Assembly (NCBI RefSeq): GCF_000018285.1 | Contig: NC_009901.1 | Coordinates: 3,161,001 to 3,225,000, forward strand | Reading direction: 5' to 3' | Length of the DNA: 64,000 bases | Origin: Shewanella pealeana ATCC 700345 | GTDB lineage: Bacteria; Pseudomonadota; Gammaproteobacteria; Enterobacterales; Shewanellaceae | In this document: one piece after another, positions 16,836 through 29,153 of the stretch | How positions within the stretch are numbered: position 1 is the first letter of the stretch | Layout of the letters: every line of letters begins with the position of its first letter | Made by a program: the position numbers and the translations under genes | Notes under the pieces: generated by a model | Told to the model about the DNA's origin: nothing | Database searches by the model: none | Seen by the model: the letters and a program-made list of their open reading frames with translations, nothing else

Positions 16836-18146
16836 ATGAAGATTTTCAACAAGACTCTTATTGCTGTATCAGTAGCTCTAGTAAGCACTCAAACAATGGC
16901 TGCTGGCTTCCAAATAAATAGCCAATCAGCAACAGGTGTTGGCCGTGCGTTTGCCGGTGATGCTGTAATCGCCGATAACGCATCAGTACTTTCTCGTAAC
17001 CCAGCTGCTATGGCGTTGTTTGACGAAAAACAACTTTCAATGGGCTTAACTTATGCTGACGTACAAGTTGAAGTTCAGGATGTATTTGTTAACTCAAATC
17101 TAGGTGAACTACACTACGGCAATATCGACGATGGCGCCGAAGCAAAAGTTATCCCTAATTTTTACTATGTAAGCCCAGTAAACGACAAGTTCGCCTACGG
17201 TGTTGCTATGTTCAGTAACTTCGGTACAGGTACCGATACAAGCGAACTATCACAGCCAAAATCGATCCTTGGTGGCGCCGCGCAAATTCCAGCGCCAGCC
17301 GATCTACTAGGTAAAACTGAAGTCACTACTATCAACTTCAACCTAAGTGCCTCATACCGCATCAACGATAACTTGAGTGTGGGTGCTGGTCTTGATGTAA
17401 TTTATGGCTCTGGCGTACTAACGCGTTCAGGTGAGCTTCCTGTAGCACCTGATGGATCTCTTGTACCTGTAGACCTAGTTGATGTAGATGCTGATGGCAT
17501 CGCTTTTGGCGGTATTGTGGGTGCCGTATATGAAATCAATGCAGACCACCGTTTTGGTGTCAGCTACCGCTTCAGCCCAGAGTTTACCGCTGATGGTACA
17601 GTAAACTACGCAGGTGTTGATTTCGAAGAGATCAATATTCCTCTTCCTGATATTTTCCAAGTTGCTGGTTTCCACCAACTAACAGAAAAGTTTGCACTGC
17701 ACTATACGGCGCAGATGACGACTTGGGGAGACTTCCACGAAATTACTGTTACTGATCCTTCAGAAGCGCAGCTAAAGAAATATGCGTGGGATGACTCATG
17801 GTTATTCAGTGTAGGTGGTACTTATACTCTGAATGACAGCTGGACACTACGTGCGGGTTACATGTTCGACCAAGGTGTTGTTGGTGAAGTGAGCTCTATC
17901 TCAATTCCTGATTCAGACCGTCAGTGGTACACTATGGGTGCAACTTACAACCTATCTAAGCACACTAGCCTAGATTTCGGTATTGCATTCGTTCGTGGCG
18001 AAGAAACTCAGCTAACAGAACATAGCTCAGTATTAGACGCAGTGGGCCAAGAGATGCCAATCCTTGGTGCTGATTTAGGCACGGTGCATGCGACAACAAC
18101 ATCAAATGCAACATACTACTCTATTCAGTACAACTACAAGTTCTAA
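16836..18146 (+). CDS. fadL: FadL-type outer membrane long-chain fatty acid transporter
   Basis: The 436-residue protein starts MKIFNKTLIAVSVALVSTQT with a signal peptide cut after MA, giving the mature N-terminus AGFQINSQSATGVGRAFAGD. This is the hallmark N-terminal plug of the FadL/OmpP1/TodX family. The rest is beta-barrel-like with alternating aromatics, and it ends YYSIQYNYKF with the C-terminal phenylalanine of outer membrane barrels. I chose ATG 16836 over ATG 16827 because GAGATG provides better spacing and the signal peptide then begins MK. It is monocistronic with its own terminator and has a FadR-type site upstream. Confidence 0.93.
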   Translation: MKIFNKTLIAVSVALVSTQTMAAGFQINSQSATGVGRAFAGDAVIADNASVLSRNPAAMALFDEKQLSMGLTYADVQVEVQDVFVNSNLGELHYGNIDDGAEAKVIPNFYYVSPVNDKFAYGVAMFSNFGTGTDTSELSQPKSILGGAAQIPAPADLLGKTEVTTINFNLSASYRINDNLSVGAGLDVIYGSGVLTRSGELPVAPDGSLVPVDLVDVDADGIAFGGIVGAVYEINADHRFGVSYRFSPEFTADGTVNYAGVDFEEINIPLPDIFQVAGFHQLTEKFALHYTAQMTTWGDFHEITVTDPSEAQLKKYAWDDSWLFSVGGTYTLNDSWTLRAGYMFDQGVVGEVSSISIPDSDRQWYTMGATYNLSKHTSLDFGIAFVRGEETQLTEHSSVLDAVGQEMPILGADLGTVHATTTSNATYYSIQYNYKF

Positions 18147-18174
18147 GCTAACCGCTTAATTGTATCTCGATAAC

Positions 18175-18201
18175 AAAAGCCGCATACCAATGCGGCTTTT
18201 T
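18175..18201 (+). terminator. Terminator of fadL
   Basis: The stem AAAGCCGCAT / ATGCGGCTTT with a 4-base loop is followed by a T-rich tail, 28 bases after the stop. Confidence 0.92.
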
Positions 18202-18408
18202 ATTGTTTCATACCCTGCTCTCTAAGTTTGCCCATAAACGCTATAGCACAAACAGCCCCTTTCCCATTACAGCTTAATCTTTGCCGCTCTTGATAGTGAC
18301 TATTTAATTCAAACACAGTCCATCGCTTTTCTCTAATAAATAATTATTGCACATAAAAACCACTTCCATTAGAATTATTGCATGGACTGGTTTTGATAAG
18401 ACAATTAA

Positions 18409-19497
18409 ATGAATAATTCCCAGAAAAACGCCCTGAAAAACACTGCCCTACTTGCCTATCTATTAATAAGCTCTCTACCATTTTTGAGCCTATCTGCGTC
18501 GGTATCGGCTGAGTCTAGAGCGGCTGCTGACAATAAGCATTTAGAATCAATAACAGTAAGCTTCAAACCCTATCCCAACTGGGTACAGCTAGATGCAGTC
18601 ATTGAGCCCACCAAGTCCGCTACCGTATCGGCACAAACCTCCGGTCGCATTATCAAGCTCAATTACGATATCAATGATGTGGTTGCAACGGGTGCCCCAC
18701 TACTTGAGATCACCAGTAAAGAACAAGGCGCCCAGCTCGCCGCAGCAGAAGCCGAATACGCCAAAGCCCGCGCCGTCAATGTCGAAGCCCAGCAGCAGTT
18801 TAAACGCTATCAAGCGCTATTTCCTAAGGGAGCCATTTCCAAGGGAGCGATGGATGAAGCCGAAGCTAACGCAAAGTCTGCTCAACAAGCAGTAAGCGCA
18901 GCTAAAGCTAGAATTACTCAAGCCAGCGAATCATTAAATTATACTCTTGTCAGTGCGCCATTTGCAGGCATAGTCACCCAAAGACATGTTGAAGAGGGCG
19001 AAACAGTAAGCCCTGGGCAAGCCTTATACTCAGGTTACTCCTTAAGCCAGATGCGCGCAGTCACTCAAATCCCCCAGCGTTATGTGGAAGCACTAAAACA
19101 ACAGCCCAAATTCAAATTAACCTTAGCCAACGGCCAGCAGATAAACAGTGAGCAACTGACACTATTTACCTTTGTTGATCCAAAGTCTCATAGCTATAAA
19201 GTACGCATTAACTTACCTGAAAATACAGATGGCCTTATCCCTGGTAGCCTAATTAAAGCCCAATTTGTTAGCGGTAGCCGTAATACCATATTCATCCCCG
19301 AGTCGTCATTACTCACCATGAATGAACTCAGCGCCGTCTATATTCAGCAAAATGATGCATGGGTACTCAATCAGGTCAGAACTGGACTCAGCAATAATGG
19401 CAAAGTCGAGATCTTAGCAGGATTATCAGAGGGTGATGTAGTTGCTAAAGATGCCTACCACGCACTGTTACTGCTTAAGCAAAGCAATAAACCATGA
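18409..19497 (+). CDS. RND efflux periplasmic adaptor (membrane fusion protein)
   Basis: This 362-residue protein has an N-terminal signal sequence (LAYLLISSLPFLSLSASVSA), a biotinyl-lipoyl-like half (TVSAQTSGRIIKLNYDINDV), an alpha-helical hairpin (about residues 105-170, Ala/Glu/Lys-rich), then the second lipoyl half (YTLVSAPFAGIVTQRHVEEG ETVSPGQ) and a beta-barrel. This is the HlyD/AcrA order. It has no lipobox cysteine, so it is likely soluble or anchored by its uncleaved signal. It heads an operon with the RND permease 35 bases downstream. Substrate unknown; no TolC-like gene is in view. Confidence 0.92.
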   Translation: MNNSQKNALKNTALLAYLLISSLPFLSLSASVSAESRAAADNKHLESITVSFKPYPNWVQLDAVIEPTKSATVSAQTSGRIIKLNYDINDVVATGAPLLEITSKEQGAQLAAAEAEYAKARAVNVEAQQQFKRYQALFPKGAISKGAMDEAEANAKSAQQAVSAAKARITQASESLNYTLVSAPFAGIVTQRHVEEGETVSPGQALYSGYSLSQMRAVTQIPQRYVEALKQQPKFKLTLANGQQINSEQLTLFTFVDPKSHSYKVRINLPENTDGLIPGSLIKAQFVSGSRNTIFIPESSLLTMNELSAVYIQQNDAWVLNQVRTGLSNNGKVEILAGLSEGDVVAKDAYHALLLLKQSNKP

Positions 19498-19532
19498 AAC
19501 CTAATCGAATCTAGTTTTAAGGAAGACCTGTC

Positions 19533-22817
<3,285 letters not shown>

Positions 22818-22877
22818 TCAACCTCTATTTATGGCGGTAACCTCCGCCATAGTCACTTACATTTAAAAGGAGTTTTC

Positions 22878-23096
22878 ATGTCAATTGAACGCGCCATCAT
22901 GGCATTTGCCGGCTTTATGGTTTTACTATCAACAATCCTAACTGTATGGATTAATGATAATTTTATCTGGCTCACCATTTTTGTAGGAGCTAATTTACTC
23001 CAAAGCGCCTATACTGGATTTTGTCCGGCAGCCATAATTATGCGCAAGCTAGGTTTGAAGTCTGAAGCACAGTTAGCGACTGCCAATCAAAAATAA
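22878..23096 (+). CDS. DUF2892 (YgaP-like transmembrane) protein
   Basis: The 72-residue protein starts MSIERAIMAFAGFMVLLSTI and continues with a second hydrophobic segment (FIWLTIFVGANLLQSAYTGF) ending in CPAAIIMRKLG, the usual DUF2892 pattern. An AAAGGAG ribosome-binding site precedes the ATG. In E. coli YgaP this transmembrane part is fused to a rhodanese domain; here the rhodanese is the next gene. It lies 60 bases after the RND permease and is probably cotranscribed. Confidence 0.9.
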   Translation: MSIERAIMAFAGFMVLLSTILTVWINDNFIWLTIFVGANLLQSAYTGFCPAAIIMRKLGLKSEAQLATANQK

Positions 23097-23120
23097 ATAA
23101 CGACAAATATAGGTATATTG

Positions 23121-23516
23121 ATGAGTAACGCTTTTAATTTACAGCATAAACTACCAAAAAATATGATTTGGTTGTTAGGGCTAAGTGTTTTACTAATGAT
23201 GCTTAGCACATTTGCTAGCGCCGCCGATCAAGACGCTAAAGTGGCTTGGCAAAAAATTGAAGCTGGTGCATTAGTTGTAGACGTGCGCACACCTGGTGAA
23301 TTTGCTCAGGGCCACCTACCGAACGCTATCAATATTCCTTATGAGCAAATTAATAGTGCATTTAGCAAGCAGCAGATAGCAAAAGATCGCTCTGTAGTGG
23401 TCTATTGTCGTAGCGGAAACCGCAGCGGCATCGCCAATAAGATGCTTGTGAGCGAAGGTTACACTAACGTTTACAACGGTGGTGGATACCAAATGTTGAT
23501 GAGTCAACAGCACTAA
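23121..23516 (+). CDS. Periplasmic rhodanese-like sulfurtransferase
   Basis: This 131-residue protein has a signal peptide (MIWLLGLSVLLMMLSTFASA) and a single rhodanese domain. The active-site loop VVYCRSGNRSG contains the persulfide cysteine, and the domain start LVVDVRTPGEFAQGHLPNAI is typical. I chose ATG 23121, which has AGG about seven bases upstream, over the overlapping TTG at 23118. It forms a split YgaP-like pair with the DUF2892 protein, so membrane-linked sulfur transfer is the likely role. The link to the RND pump is suggested by order only. Confidence 0.92.
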   Translation: MSNAFNLQHKLPKNMIWLLGLSVLLMMLSTFASAADQDAKVAWQKIEAGALVVDVRTPGEFAQGHLPNAINIPYEQINSAFSKQQIAKDRSVVVYCRSGNRSGIANKMLVSEGYTNVYNGGGYQMLMSQQH

Positions 23517-23536
23517 GCAGTAGAGCACATAGATTG

Positions 23537-23565
23537 AAAGGCCGCTTATTGTGGCCTTTTTATTT
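23537..23565 (+). terminator. Terminator of the RND-rhodanese operon
   Basis: AAAGGCC and GGCCTTT form a stem, followed by TTTATTT, 20 bases after the rhodanese stop. Confidence 0.85.
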
Positions 23566-23656
23566 AGCGACAATTTAATGACCAAGATCTGTAATTAATA
23601 AGCTGATATAATTGGCTGATACAGGTAAGTACCAACAAGACGATTGCAACAATACT

Positions 23657-23974
23657 ATGACTCAAGTAAACAACCCACTGCACGGCATTAAGCTCGAAGA
23701 TTTATTAACAGATCTAGTCGACCATTATGGTTGGGAAGAGCTAGGTAGCCGAATTGATATCCGCTGCTTTAATCATGACCCAAGTATTAAGTCGAGTTTA
23801 AAGTTTTTGCGTAAGACGCAATGGGCGAGAGATAAAGTTGAATACCTTTATCTAAAAATGCATAAATTGCCTTTGCCAGCACCGAGAGATTATGACGCTG
23901 AAACTAAAGCGCCTAAACCACAGAGATCTAAAGAGCCATTACCTGAAGCGAATGCAAAAATCTGGGGCAAATAA
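23657..23974 (+). CDS. VF530 family DNA-binding-like protein
   Basis: The 105-residue protein contains [26 protein letters not shown] and the segment [20 protein letters not shown], the conserved core of the VF530 family, whose structure resembles DNA-binding folds. The C-terminal tail is Pro/Lys-rich and probably flexible. I place the start at ATG 23657 ([10 protein letters not shown]); the longer reading from a TTG at 23612 adds residues not seen in the family. Its cellular role is not known. Confidence 0.88.
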   Translation: MTQVNNPLHGIKLEDLLTDLVDHYGWEELGSRIDIRCFNHDPSIKSSLKFLRKTQWARDKVEYLYLKMHKLPLPAPRDYDAETKAPKPQRSKEPLPEANAKIWGK

Positions 23975-23997
23975 CCCTAGCTTGCTCTGAAATATGA

Positions 23998-24029
23998 CAT
24001 TGGTTTAATCTTATGGCATTAAACCAATG
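23998..24029. terminator. Hairpin between convergent genes
   Basis: CATTGGTTTAAT (23998-24009) is perfectly complementary to ATTAAACCAATG (24018-24029) with an 8-base loop. It lies between the convergent VF530 and barrel genes. It lacks a long T run, so termination is probable but not certain. Confidence 0.6.
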
Positions 24030-24043
24030 CGTCTTCAGTTTAC

Positions 24044-24856
24044 TTAGATAGGGAACTCAAAAATTAATCGCCACACCTCAATGCCATCCCCCGCACGATA
24101 ACTTAAACCAAAGCGCTCAATATTAACTAAGTCCCAGCCAACTGGTTTTGAAAAAGCGAAAGTCATCCCCACTTCATAGCTGTTTGACACCAACACATCT
24201 TCTTCAAAAGGCGTGGTAAACTTTAACCTGTCAAAGTACCAATAACCCGCGACAAAAAACCTCGGCTCAATCTCGACCCCTTTCACTTGAAAGTAAAAAT
24301 TGGTGCCAATATCAACACCAGACTGAACCGCAGAGTAGGTTTCGCTGCTGTTATCATTTAGTGTGGTATAGCCAGCAAAGAAGACTCGATTGACCCAAAC
24401 AGGCGAAGTATCGCCAAGCTCAAAATCAAGTAGACTCGACATTCCCGCCGAGTAGATAGCGACATCATTGCCATTAGTAAAGTTGGTACCAAAGCCAAGA
24501 TCGGCGTAAGTTTGAAATTCATGGGTCTCGGAGGTTTTTACCCGGTATTCCACTCCAGGCGTCACAGTCAAGGTGCCAACACTCGAAGGAAACTCGCCTT
24601 CGGGTAGATCGCTCCAAGTAAAGTTAAAAAAGCCCAAAGAGACAGGTGTATTTAATACCAAAGACTCATCTTCAGAGCGCATGAGATCGAAACTAATAGG
24701 AATATTAGCAACCGTCGTGTTTTGGCCTGAAGTACGATAAATACCACTACCGAGGTAATTAGCAAATGCGTAGTGGCTATAGTCGACTTCAGTCTCAGCC
24801 ATAACGTGTGGGGAAAACAACGGCAGCAATAAAGCGAGGTAACGCAAACGGCTCAT
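24044..24856 (-). CDS. Predicted outer-membrane beta-barrel protein
   Basis: The 270-residue protein has a signal peptide (MSRLRYLALLLPLFSPHVMA) and a mature part with alternating hydrophobic and polar residues and many aromatic residues in turns, as expected for a beta-barrel. It looks like the solitary autotransporter-barrel group (Omp_AT) of Vibrio and relatives, but I cannot verify this. It ends FEFPI rather than with a C-terminal phenylalanine. It stands alone and is convergent with the VF530 gene. Function unknown. Confidence 0.75.
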   Translation of the reverse strand: MSRLRYLALLLPLFSPHVMAETEVDYSHYAFANYLGSGIYRTSGQNTTVANIPISFDLMRSEDESLVLNTPVSLGFFNFTWSDLPEGEFPSSVGTLTVTPGVEYRVKTSETHEFQTYADLGFGTNFTNGNDVAIYSAGMSSLLDFELGDTSPVWVNRVFFAGYTTLNDNSSETYSAVQSGVDIGTNFYFQVKGVEIEPRFFVAGYWYFDRLKFTTPFEEDVLVSNSYEVGMTFAFSKPVGWDLVNIERFGLSYRAGDGIEVWRLIFEFPI

Positions 24857-24915
24857 AAATCGACTTTAAACTTAATTAAACTCTAATAGATAGCCCGAAT
24901 ATAGCGTTATAGCAT

Positions 24916-24946
24916 GGGAAAAGCCAAAGAAATTAAGGCTTTTCCC
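24916..24946. terminator. Hairpin downstream of ribA
   Basis: GGGAAAAGCC (24916-24925) pairs with GGCTTTTCCC (24937-24946), a perfect 10-bp stem with an 11-base loop, immediately after the ribA stop on the minus strand. No clear T run follows on either strand. Confidence 0.55.
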
Positions 24947-24954
24947 TGAGTAGA

Positions 24955-25584
24955 TTAGTCTTTATCAACTTCGGGATCGGTTTCAGTGAAGTGATGCTCA
25001 GACATCATGTGTCCAAGCTGGGTCGACTTAGTCTTGAGGTAACCTTCGTTATAGCGATTTTTGCCCACTTGCAGTGGCACACGTTCGACAACTTCCAATC
25101 CAAAGCTTTGCATCGCTTTAACCTTACGGGGATTATTGGTCATTAAACGCACTTTATCGACACCAATCTTCTCCATCATAGGGATGATCATATCGTATTT
25201 ACGCATATCGGCTTCAAAACCTAAACGTTCGTTAGCTTCTACCGTATTAGCACCTTGATCTTGTAGCTCATAAGCACGGATCTTATTAAGCAGACCGATA
25301 CCACGACCTTCTTGGCGCAAGTAGAGGATAAATCCTTGACCTTCTTCGGCAATATTCTGCATCGCGGTTTGCAGTTGAAAACCACAATCACAGCGCAAAC
25401 TAAACAATGCATCGCCAGTTAAACATTCTGAATGGATACGTCCAAGGATTGGTGCATCTGGGGTAAATGTGCCAAAGGTAAGCGCTACATGCTCTTTACC
25501 CGTCTCACTATCTTCAAAACCATGCATTTCGAAAACACCCCAAGGGGTTGGTAATTTTGAAGACGCGATGTATTTAATCGACAT
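24955..25584 (-). CDS. ribA: GTP cyclohydrolase II
   Basis: This 209-residue enzyme opens GTP to form the first committed intermediate of riboflavin synthesis. The zinc site is [15 protein letters not shown] (three cysteines), and the catalytic segments [20 protein letters not shown] and LMTNNPRKV are typical. It has only the RibA domain, not fused to RibB, and matches the family's length. No FMN riboswitch is evident in the roughly 200 bases upstream. It stands alone rather than in a rib operon. Confidence 0.96.
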   Translation of the reverse strand: MSIKYIASSKLPTPWGVFEMHGFEDSETGKEHVALTFGTFTPDAPILGRIHSECLTGDALFSLRCDCGFQLQTAMQNIAEEGQGFILYLRQEGRGIGLLNKIRAYELQDQGANTVEANERLGFEADMRKYDMIIPMMEKIGVDKVRLMTNNPRKVKAMQSFGLEVVERVPLQVGKNRYNEGYLKTKSTQLGHMMSEHHFTETDPEVDKD

Positions 25585-25799
25585 GAAAAAACCTTAACGA
25601 CAACTCTCACTCCTTGAGACTGCAAACATCCTGATAAAGAAAATAAATTGCTTGAGACGATACTCTTGCTAGCCCTATGACCCAATAAGTCTATGGCTTA
25701 AAGAAATCTTCAATCGCCATAAACGGTCATAGAGCCAGCATAAGCTTAGTACTTAGCGATAACCATGAAGCGGCTCACTAAATGAATAACTAAAAATAC

Positions 25800-26156
25800 T
25801 TAAAACTCTTTTGGAGCGAAGCCAGTAACTTGCTTAATCCCCATTTCACGGCCTAATGCCGTCATTGGGTGCACAACTACCAGACCTTTAACTGACTTTT
25901 TCAACTTACCCATGTCAGCCTGTTCGGCTTTAGTCAGTACACGGTTAAACTTAAGGCCAACAACTGTACTGCCTTCTTTGCTTAGCTCACGAGTCTGTTG
26001 ACCTTTAACACTGCTGATCCGCTTAGTGATCGCGGCAATTTCTTTCTTAAACTGCATCACGATTGTAGGATCGGCACGCTTTTCAGCTGCTGCTAGCTTA
26101 CGACGAAATTTGTCTAACTTATCGTTGAGCGTTTGCAGCTCCTGCTTTAAATTCAT
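25800..26156 (-). CDS. yibL: YibL family ribosome-associated protein
   Basis: The 118-residue protein has a coiled-coil N-terminal half (MNLKQELQTLNDKLDKFRRK and following) and a highly conserved C-terminal half, TKAEQADMGKLKKSVKGLVV then VHPMTALGREMG, which matches E. coli YibL almost residue for residue. YibL has been found with ribosomes, but its role is not known. It stands alone. The start has no competing upstream ATG. Confidence 0.92.
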   Translation of the reverse strand: MNLKQELQTLNDKLDKFRRKLAAAEKRADPTIVMQFKKEIAAITKRISSVKGQQTRELSKEGSTVVGLKFNRVLTKAEQADMGKLKKSVKGLVVVHPMTALGREMGIKQVTGFAPKEF

Positions 26157-26195
26157 TTACAGACCTTAAATTCAAATCTAATTAACACGTTTAGA

Positions 26196-26223
26196 AACAA
26201 AAACAGCATCAGTGAACTGATGC
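26196..26223 (-). terminator. Terminator downstream of nrdG
   Basis: On the minus strand GCATCAGT / ACTGATGC with a 2-base loop is followed by TGTTTTTGTTT. It lies about 90 bases after the nrdG stop and just ahead of yibL. Confidence 0.75.
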
Positions 26224-26311
26224 AGCTTTGTCATTATTGCCACATTATAACAGTATATAAGTCAATTTTACCTAGGTTTATAGCTAAACAAATTACAAGT
26301 TACTGCTAAAT

Positions 26312-26776
26312 TTACCTAAGATAATGGATCTTTTGGTTACTACTGCCCTTAAAAACTAAGCTCGGGTCGGAAAGTGACTGCTCAAATTTACCATCAACCA
26401 CAACATTGACTAAATCGACTATCTCTTGTTGCGCCGCGCTCAGATTGCCTAAGGTGTAGCCTGTCCACAACCAAATATCTTTACCAGGGCACTGCTCTTT
26501 GACTTGCTTAACTAGAGATAAAATAGCCTCTAAATTAGCCGGAAATAACGGATCACCGCCAGATAATGACAAGCCGCGACGCTTAATGCGTGTATCGTTC
26601 AAATCATCAATGATGCATTGTTGCATCTGCTCATCAAACAGGTGACCCGAACACGGGTTCCAAGTCGATTGGTTGTAGCAGCCACGGCATTGGTGCTCAC
26701 ATCCCGACACAAACAGAGTCGCTCGAGTACCCGGTCCATTTATCACATCGGTTTGATAGTATTGATGATAATTCAT
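26312..26776 (-). CDS. nrdG: Anaerobic ribonucleotide reductase activating protein NrdG
   Basis: This 154-residue radical SAM enzyme generates the glycyl radical of NrdD. Its iron-sulfur motif is SGCEHQCRGCYNQ (CxxxCxxC), followed by LSGGDPLFPANLEAIL. It has the same length as E. coli NrdG. It lies downstream of nrdD on the same strand with a terminator-like hairpin between them, so it may be made at a lower level by read-through. Confidence 0.96.
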   Translation of the reverse strand: MNYHQYYQTDVINGPGTRATLFVSGCEHQCRGCYNQSTWNPCSGHLFDEQMQQCIIDDLNDTRIKRRGLSLSGGDPLFPANLEAILSLVKQVKEQCPGKDIWLWTGYTLGNLSAAQQEIVDLVNVVVDGKFEQSLSDPSLVFKGSSNQKIHYLR

Positions 26777-26814
26777 AATAAACTCGTTTCAGTTAGAATT
26801 TAGCTTTAACTAGA

Positions 26815-26845
26815 AAACAAAAAGGTGCTGAACACAGCACCTTTT
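26815..26845 (-). terminator. Terminator between nrdD and nrdG
   Basis: On the minus strand AAAGGTGCTG / CAGCACCTTT with a 4-base loop is followed by TTTTTGTTTT. It is positioned after nrdD but before nrdG, so it could lower nrdG expression relative to nrdD. Confidence 0.8.
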
Positions 26846-26912
26846 ATTTTATGTACACAAACCCAATATCTACAGGCTTAGCCATTTGCATGCTAAGCCC
26901 CTAGTATTTTTA

Positions 26913-29030
26913 CTACAGGTGCTTAACGCGGCGCTTGACTTCTTCTTGCTTGCCGTAGTTAAACGGTCTCGCGTCAGGGCTACCTAAGTAACCACATACG
27001 CGGCGAGTGACCGATACACGGCTTGGTTCATGGTTGCCACATTTAGGACAAGTGAAACCTTTGCTGGTACAGCTAAACTCACCGGTATAGCCACAGTCAT
27101 AACACTCATCGATTGGTGTATTCGTGCCGTAGTAAGGCACTCGACTGTAGCTGTAATCCCACACATCTTCTAACGCTTCAACGTTATTTTGCATGTTAGG
27201 GAACTCGCCGTAACAGATGAAGCCACCGTTAGCTAACTCTGGGTATGGCTGTTCAAAATCAATCTTGTCGTAAGGGTTAACTTGTTTCTCAACATCCAAG
27301 TGGAAGCTGTTGGTGTAGTAACCTTTAGCCGTTACGCCATCAACAACACCGAATACTTTAGTGTCTAGGGCGCAAAAACGGCTGCACAAGTTCTCACTTG
27401 GCGTGCTATACAAGCTAAATGCATAACCAGACTCTTTCTTCCAGTTTTCAGTTGCTCGCTTCATGTACTTAATCACTTCGATAGCTTTTTCACGCAGCAT
27501 TTCGCTGTCGTAAACGTGCTCTTCGGTGCCATAGAGTGCATTGATAGTTTCATGAAGGCCAATATAACCCAGTGAAATTGACGCGCGGCCATTCTTAAAG
27601 ATCTCAGAAATCTCATCATCGGCGCGCAGACGTACACCACAAGCCCCTTCCATATAAAGAATTGGCGCTACGCGAGCTTTAACCCCTTCTAGACGTGCGA
27701 TACGTGTATCTAAGCCCTTACGAGCAATCAATAGACGTTGATCTAAGATGCGGTAGAACTCTGCCTCATCACCCTTAGCTTCTAGGGCAATACGTGGCAA
27801 GTTAAGACTGACAACACCTAGATTGTTACGGCCTTCGTGTACTAGCTCACCGTCTTGCTCGAAAGTACCTAAGAAGCTACGACAACCCATAGGCGTCTTA
27901 AATGAGCCTGTGACTCTTTCTACTTGTTCGTAGTTAAGAATATCAGGGTACATACGAGTCGTTGCACACTTAAGTGCTAACTGCTTGATGTCGTAGTTAC
28001 AATCACCGGTTTTATGGTTAATACCATCACGGATAGCAAATACTAGCTTAGGGAATACCGCAGTCTTACGATTCTTACCAAGACCTGCGATACGTACTTT
28101 CATCATTGATTGTTGAATTAAGCGCGATTCCCAAGAGGTACCTAAACCAAATCCAAATGTCACAAATGGCGTTTGGCCATTCGCAGTATGCAGGGTGTTC
28201 ACTTCATATTCGAGTGACTGGAATGCATCGTGACACTCTTTCTCGGTTTGCGCTGTCGCGAAAGCTTTGGCATCGGTAATGCCCCAAGTCAGTGCCACTT
28301 GGTAATGCTTGTCATAGCTCTTGGCAACAAACGGTGCTAGCACTTCGTCGATACGGTTGATGGTGGTACCGCCATAGATATGGCTCGCCACTTGAGCAAT
28401 AATTTGCGCCGTTACGGCCGTCGCGGTAGAGATTGATTTTGGTGTTTCAATCTCGGCATTACCCATCTTAAAGCCTTGGGTCAACATGCCGCTTAAGTCG
28501 ATAAGCATACAGTTAAACATTGGGAAGAATGGCGCGTAATCTAAGTCATGGTAATGGATCTCACCAGACTCGTGAGCAGCAACGACATCTTTTGGTAAGA
28601 TGTGGCACTTAGCATAATGCTTAGCCACGATACCTGCTAACAGATCTCGCTGAGTCGGAATAACCTTAGAGTCCTTGTTGGCGTTCTCGTTTAACAAAGC
28701 TGCATTGCTTTGCTCAACCAGGCCACGGATCTCTTTGTTTAAGCGGCTGCTGACTTCGCGCTTAACGTCACGATCGTGACGGTATTCAATGTAGACACGT
28801 GCTAATGATTTATGTGGGCCTTCCATCAACAAGTTTTCAACTGAATCTTGTAGATCGTGAATGTTCACTTCCTCTAATTCAGCGACAGTTTGACTTACTT
28901 TTTCTGCAACTTGTTGGGCATATTCAGCGCACTCAATACCTACCGAGTTAGCAGCTGCTATCACGGCATCTTTAATCCTTGTTTCGTCAAAAGGCGTACG
29001 GTAACCATCCCGTTTAATAACCACTGGCAT
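26913..29030 (-). CDS. nrdD: Anaerobic ribonucleoside-triphosphate reductase NrdD
   Basis: This 705-residue class III reductase makes deoxyribonucleotides without oxygen. The N-terminal ATP-cone (MPVVIKRDGYRTPFDETRIK) is the allosteric domain. The zinc site CYDCGYTGEFSC and CPKCG is near the C-terminus, and the glycyl radical lies in RRVCGYLGSPDARPFNYGKQ. The length is close to E. coli NrdD. Two NrdR boxes and an Fnr-type site lie upstream, as expected for a gene induced without oxygen. Confidence 0.97.
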   Translation of the reverse strand: MPVVIKRDGYRTPFDETRIKDAVIAAANSVGIECAEYAQQVAEKVSQTVAELEEVNIHDLQDSVENLLMEGPHKSLARVYIEYRHDRDVKREVSSRLNKEIRGLVEQSNAALLNENANKDSKVIPTQRDLLAGIVAKHYAKCHILPKDVVAAHESGEIHYHDLDYAPFFPMFNCMLIDLSGMLTQGFKMGNAEIETPKSISTATAVTAQIIAQVASHIYGGTTINRIDEVLAPFVAKSYDKHYQVALTWGITDAKAFATAQTEKECHDAFQSLEYEVNTLHTANGQTPFVTFGFGLGTSWESRLIQQSMMKVRIAGLGKNRKTAVFPKLVFAIRDGINHKTGDCNYDIKQLALKCATTRMYPDILNYEQVERVTGSFKTPMGCRSFLGTFEQDGELVHEGRNNLGVVSLNLPRIALEAKGDEAEFYRILDQRLLIARKGLDTRIARLEGVKARVAPILYMEGACGVRLRADDEISEIFKNGRASISLGYIGLHETINALYGTEEHVYDSEMLREKAIEVIKYMKRATENWKKESGYAFSLYSTPSENLCSRFCALDTKVFGVVDGVTAKGYYTNSFHLDVEKQVNPYDKIDFEQPYPELANGGFICYGEFPNMQNNVEALEDVWDYSYSRVPYYGTNTPIDECYDCGYTGEFSCTSKGFTCPKCGNHEPSRVSVTRRVCGYLGSPDARPFNYGKQEEVKRRVKHL

Positions 29031-29064
29031 TGTTTAATTCCTCTTCAGCTCGCTCATCAAAGCA

Positions 29065-29080
29065 ACACTATATATAGTGC
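29065..29080. promoter_or_regulatory. NrdR box 1 upstream of nrdD
   Basis: ACACTATATATAGTGC contains a perfect 14-bp palindrome (CACTATATATAGTG) and matches the NrdR-box consensus acaCwAtATaTwGtgt. It lies 35-50 bases before the nrdD start. Confidence 0.92.
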
Positions 29081-29095
29081 TACTTTTTCAATAAA

Positions 29096-29111
29096 TCACA
29101 ATATGTGGCGC
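29096..29111. promoter_or_regulatory. NrdR box 2 upstream of nrdD
   Basis: TCACAATATGTGGCGC is a weaker match, about 12 of 16 positions, exactly 31 bp from box 1. Paired NrdR boxes about 31-32 bp apart, three helical turns, are the usual arrangement. Confidence 0.7.
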
Positions 29112-29139
29112 ATTAAGCTATAAAACAGGAATAAGAACA

Positions 29140-29153
29140 TTGATCCAGATCAT
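29140..29153. promoter_or_regulatory. Fnr/EtrA-type site upstream of nrdD
   Basis: TTGATCCAGATCAT matches the Fnr consensus TTGAT-N4-ATCAA at nine of ten positions. It lies 110-123 bases before the nrdD start, where an anaerobic activator could act. Shewanella's Fnr-like protein is EtrA. Confidence 0.7.

Noticed and set aside
25585..25799. FMN riboswitch upstream of ribA
   Set aside because: None of the conserved FMN-aptamer segments is visible in this stretch.
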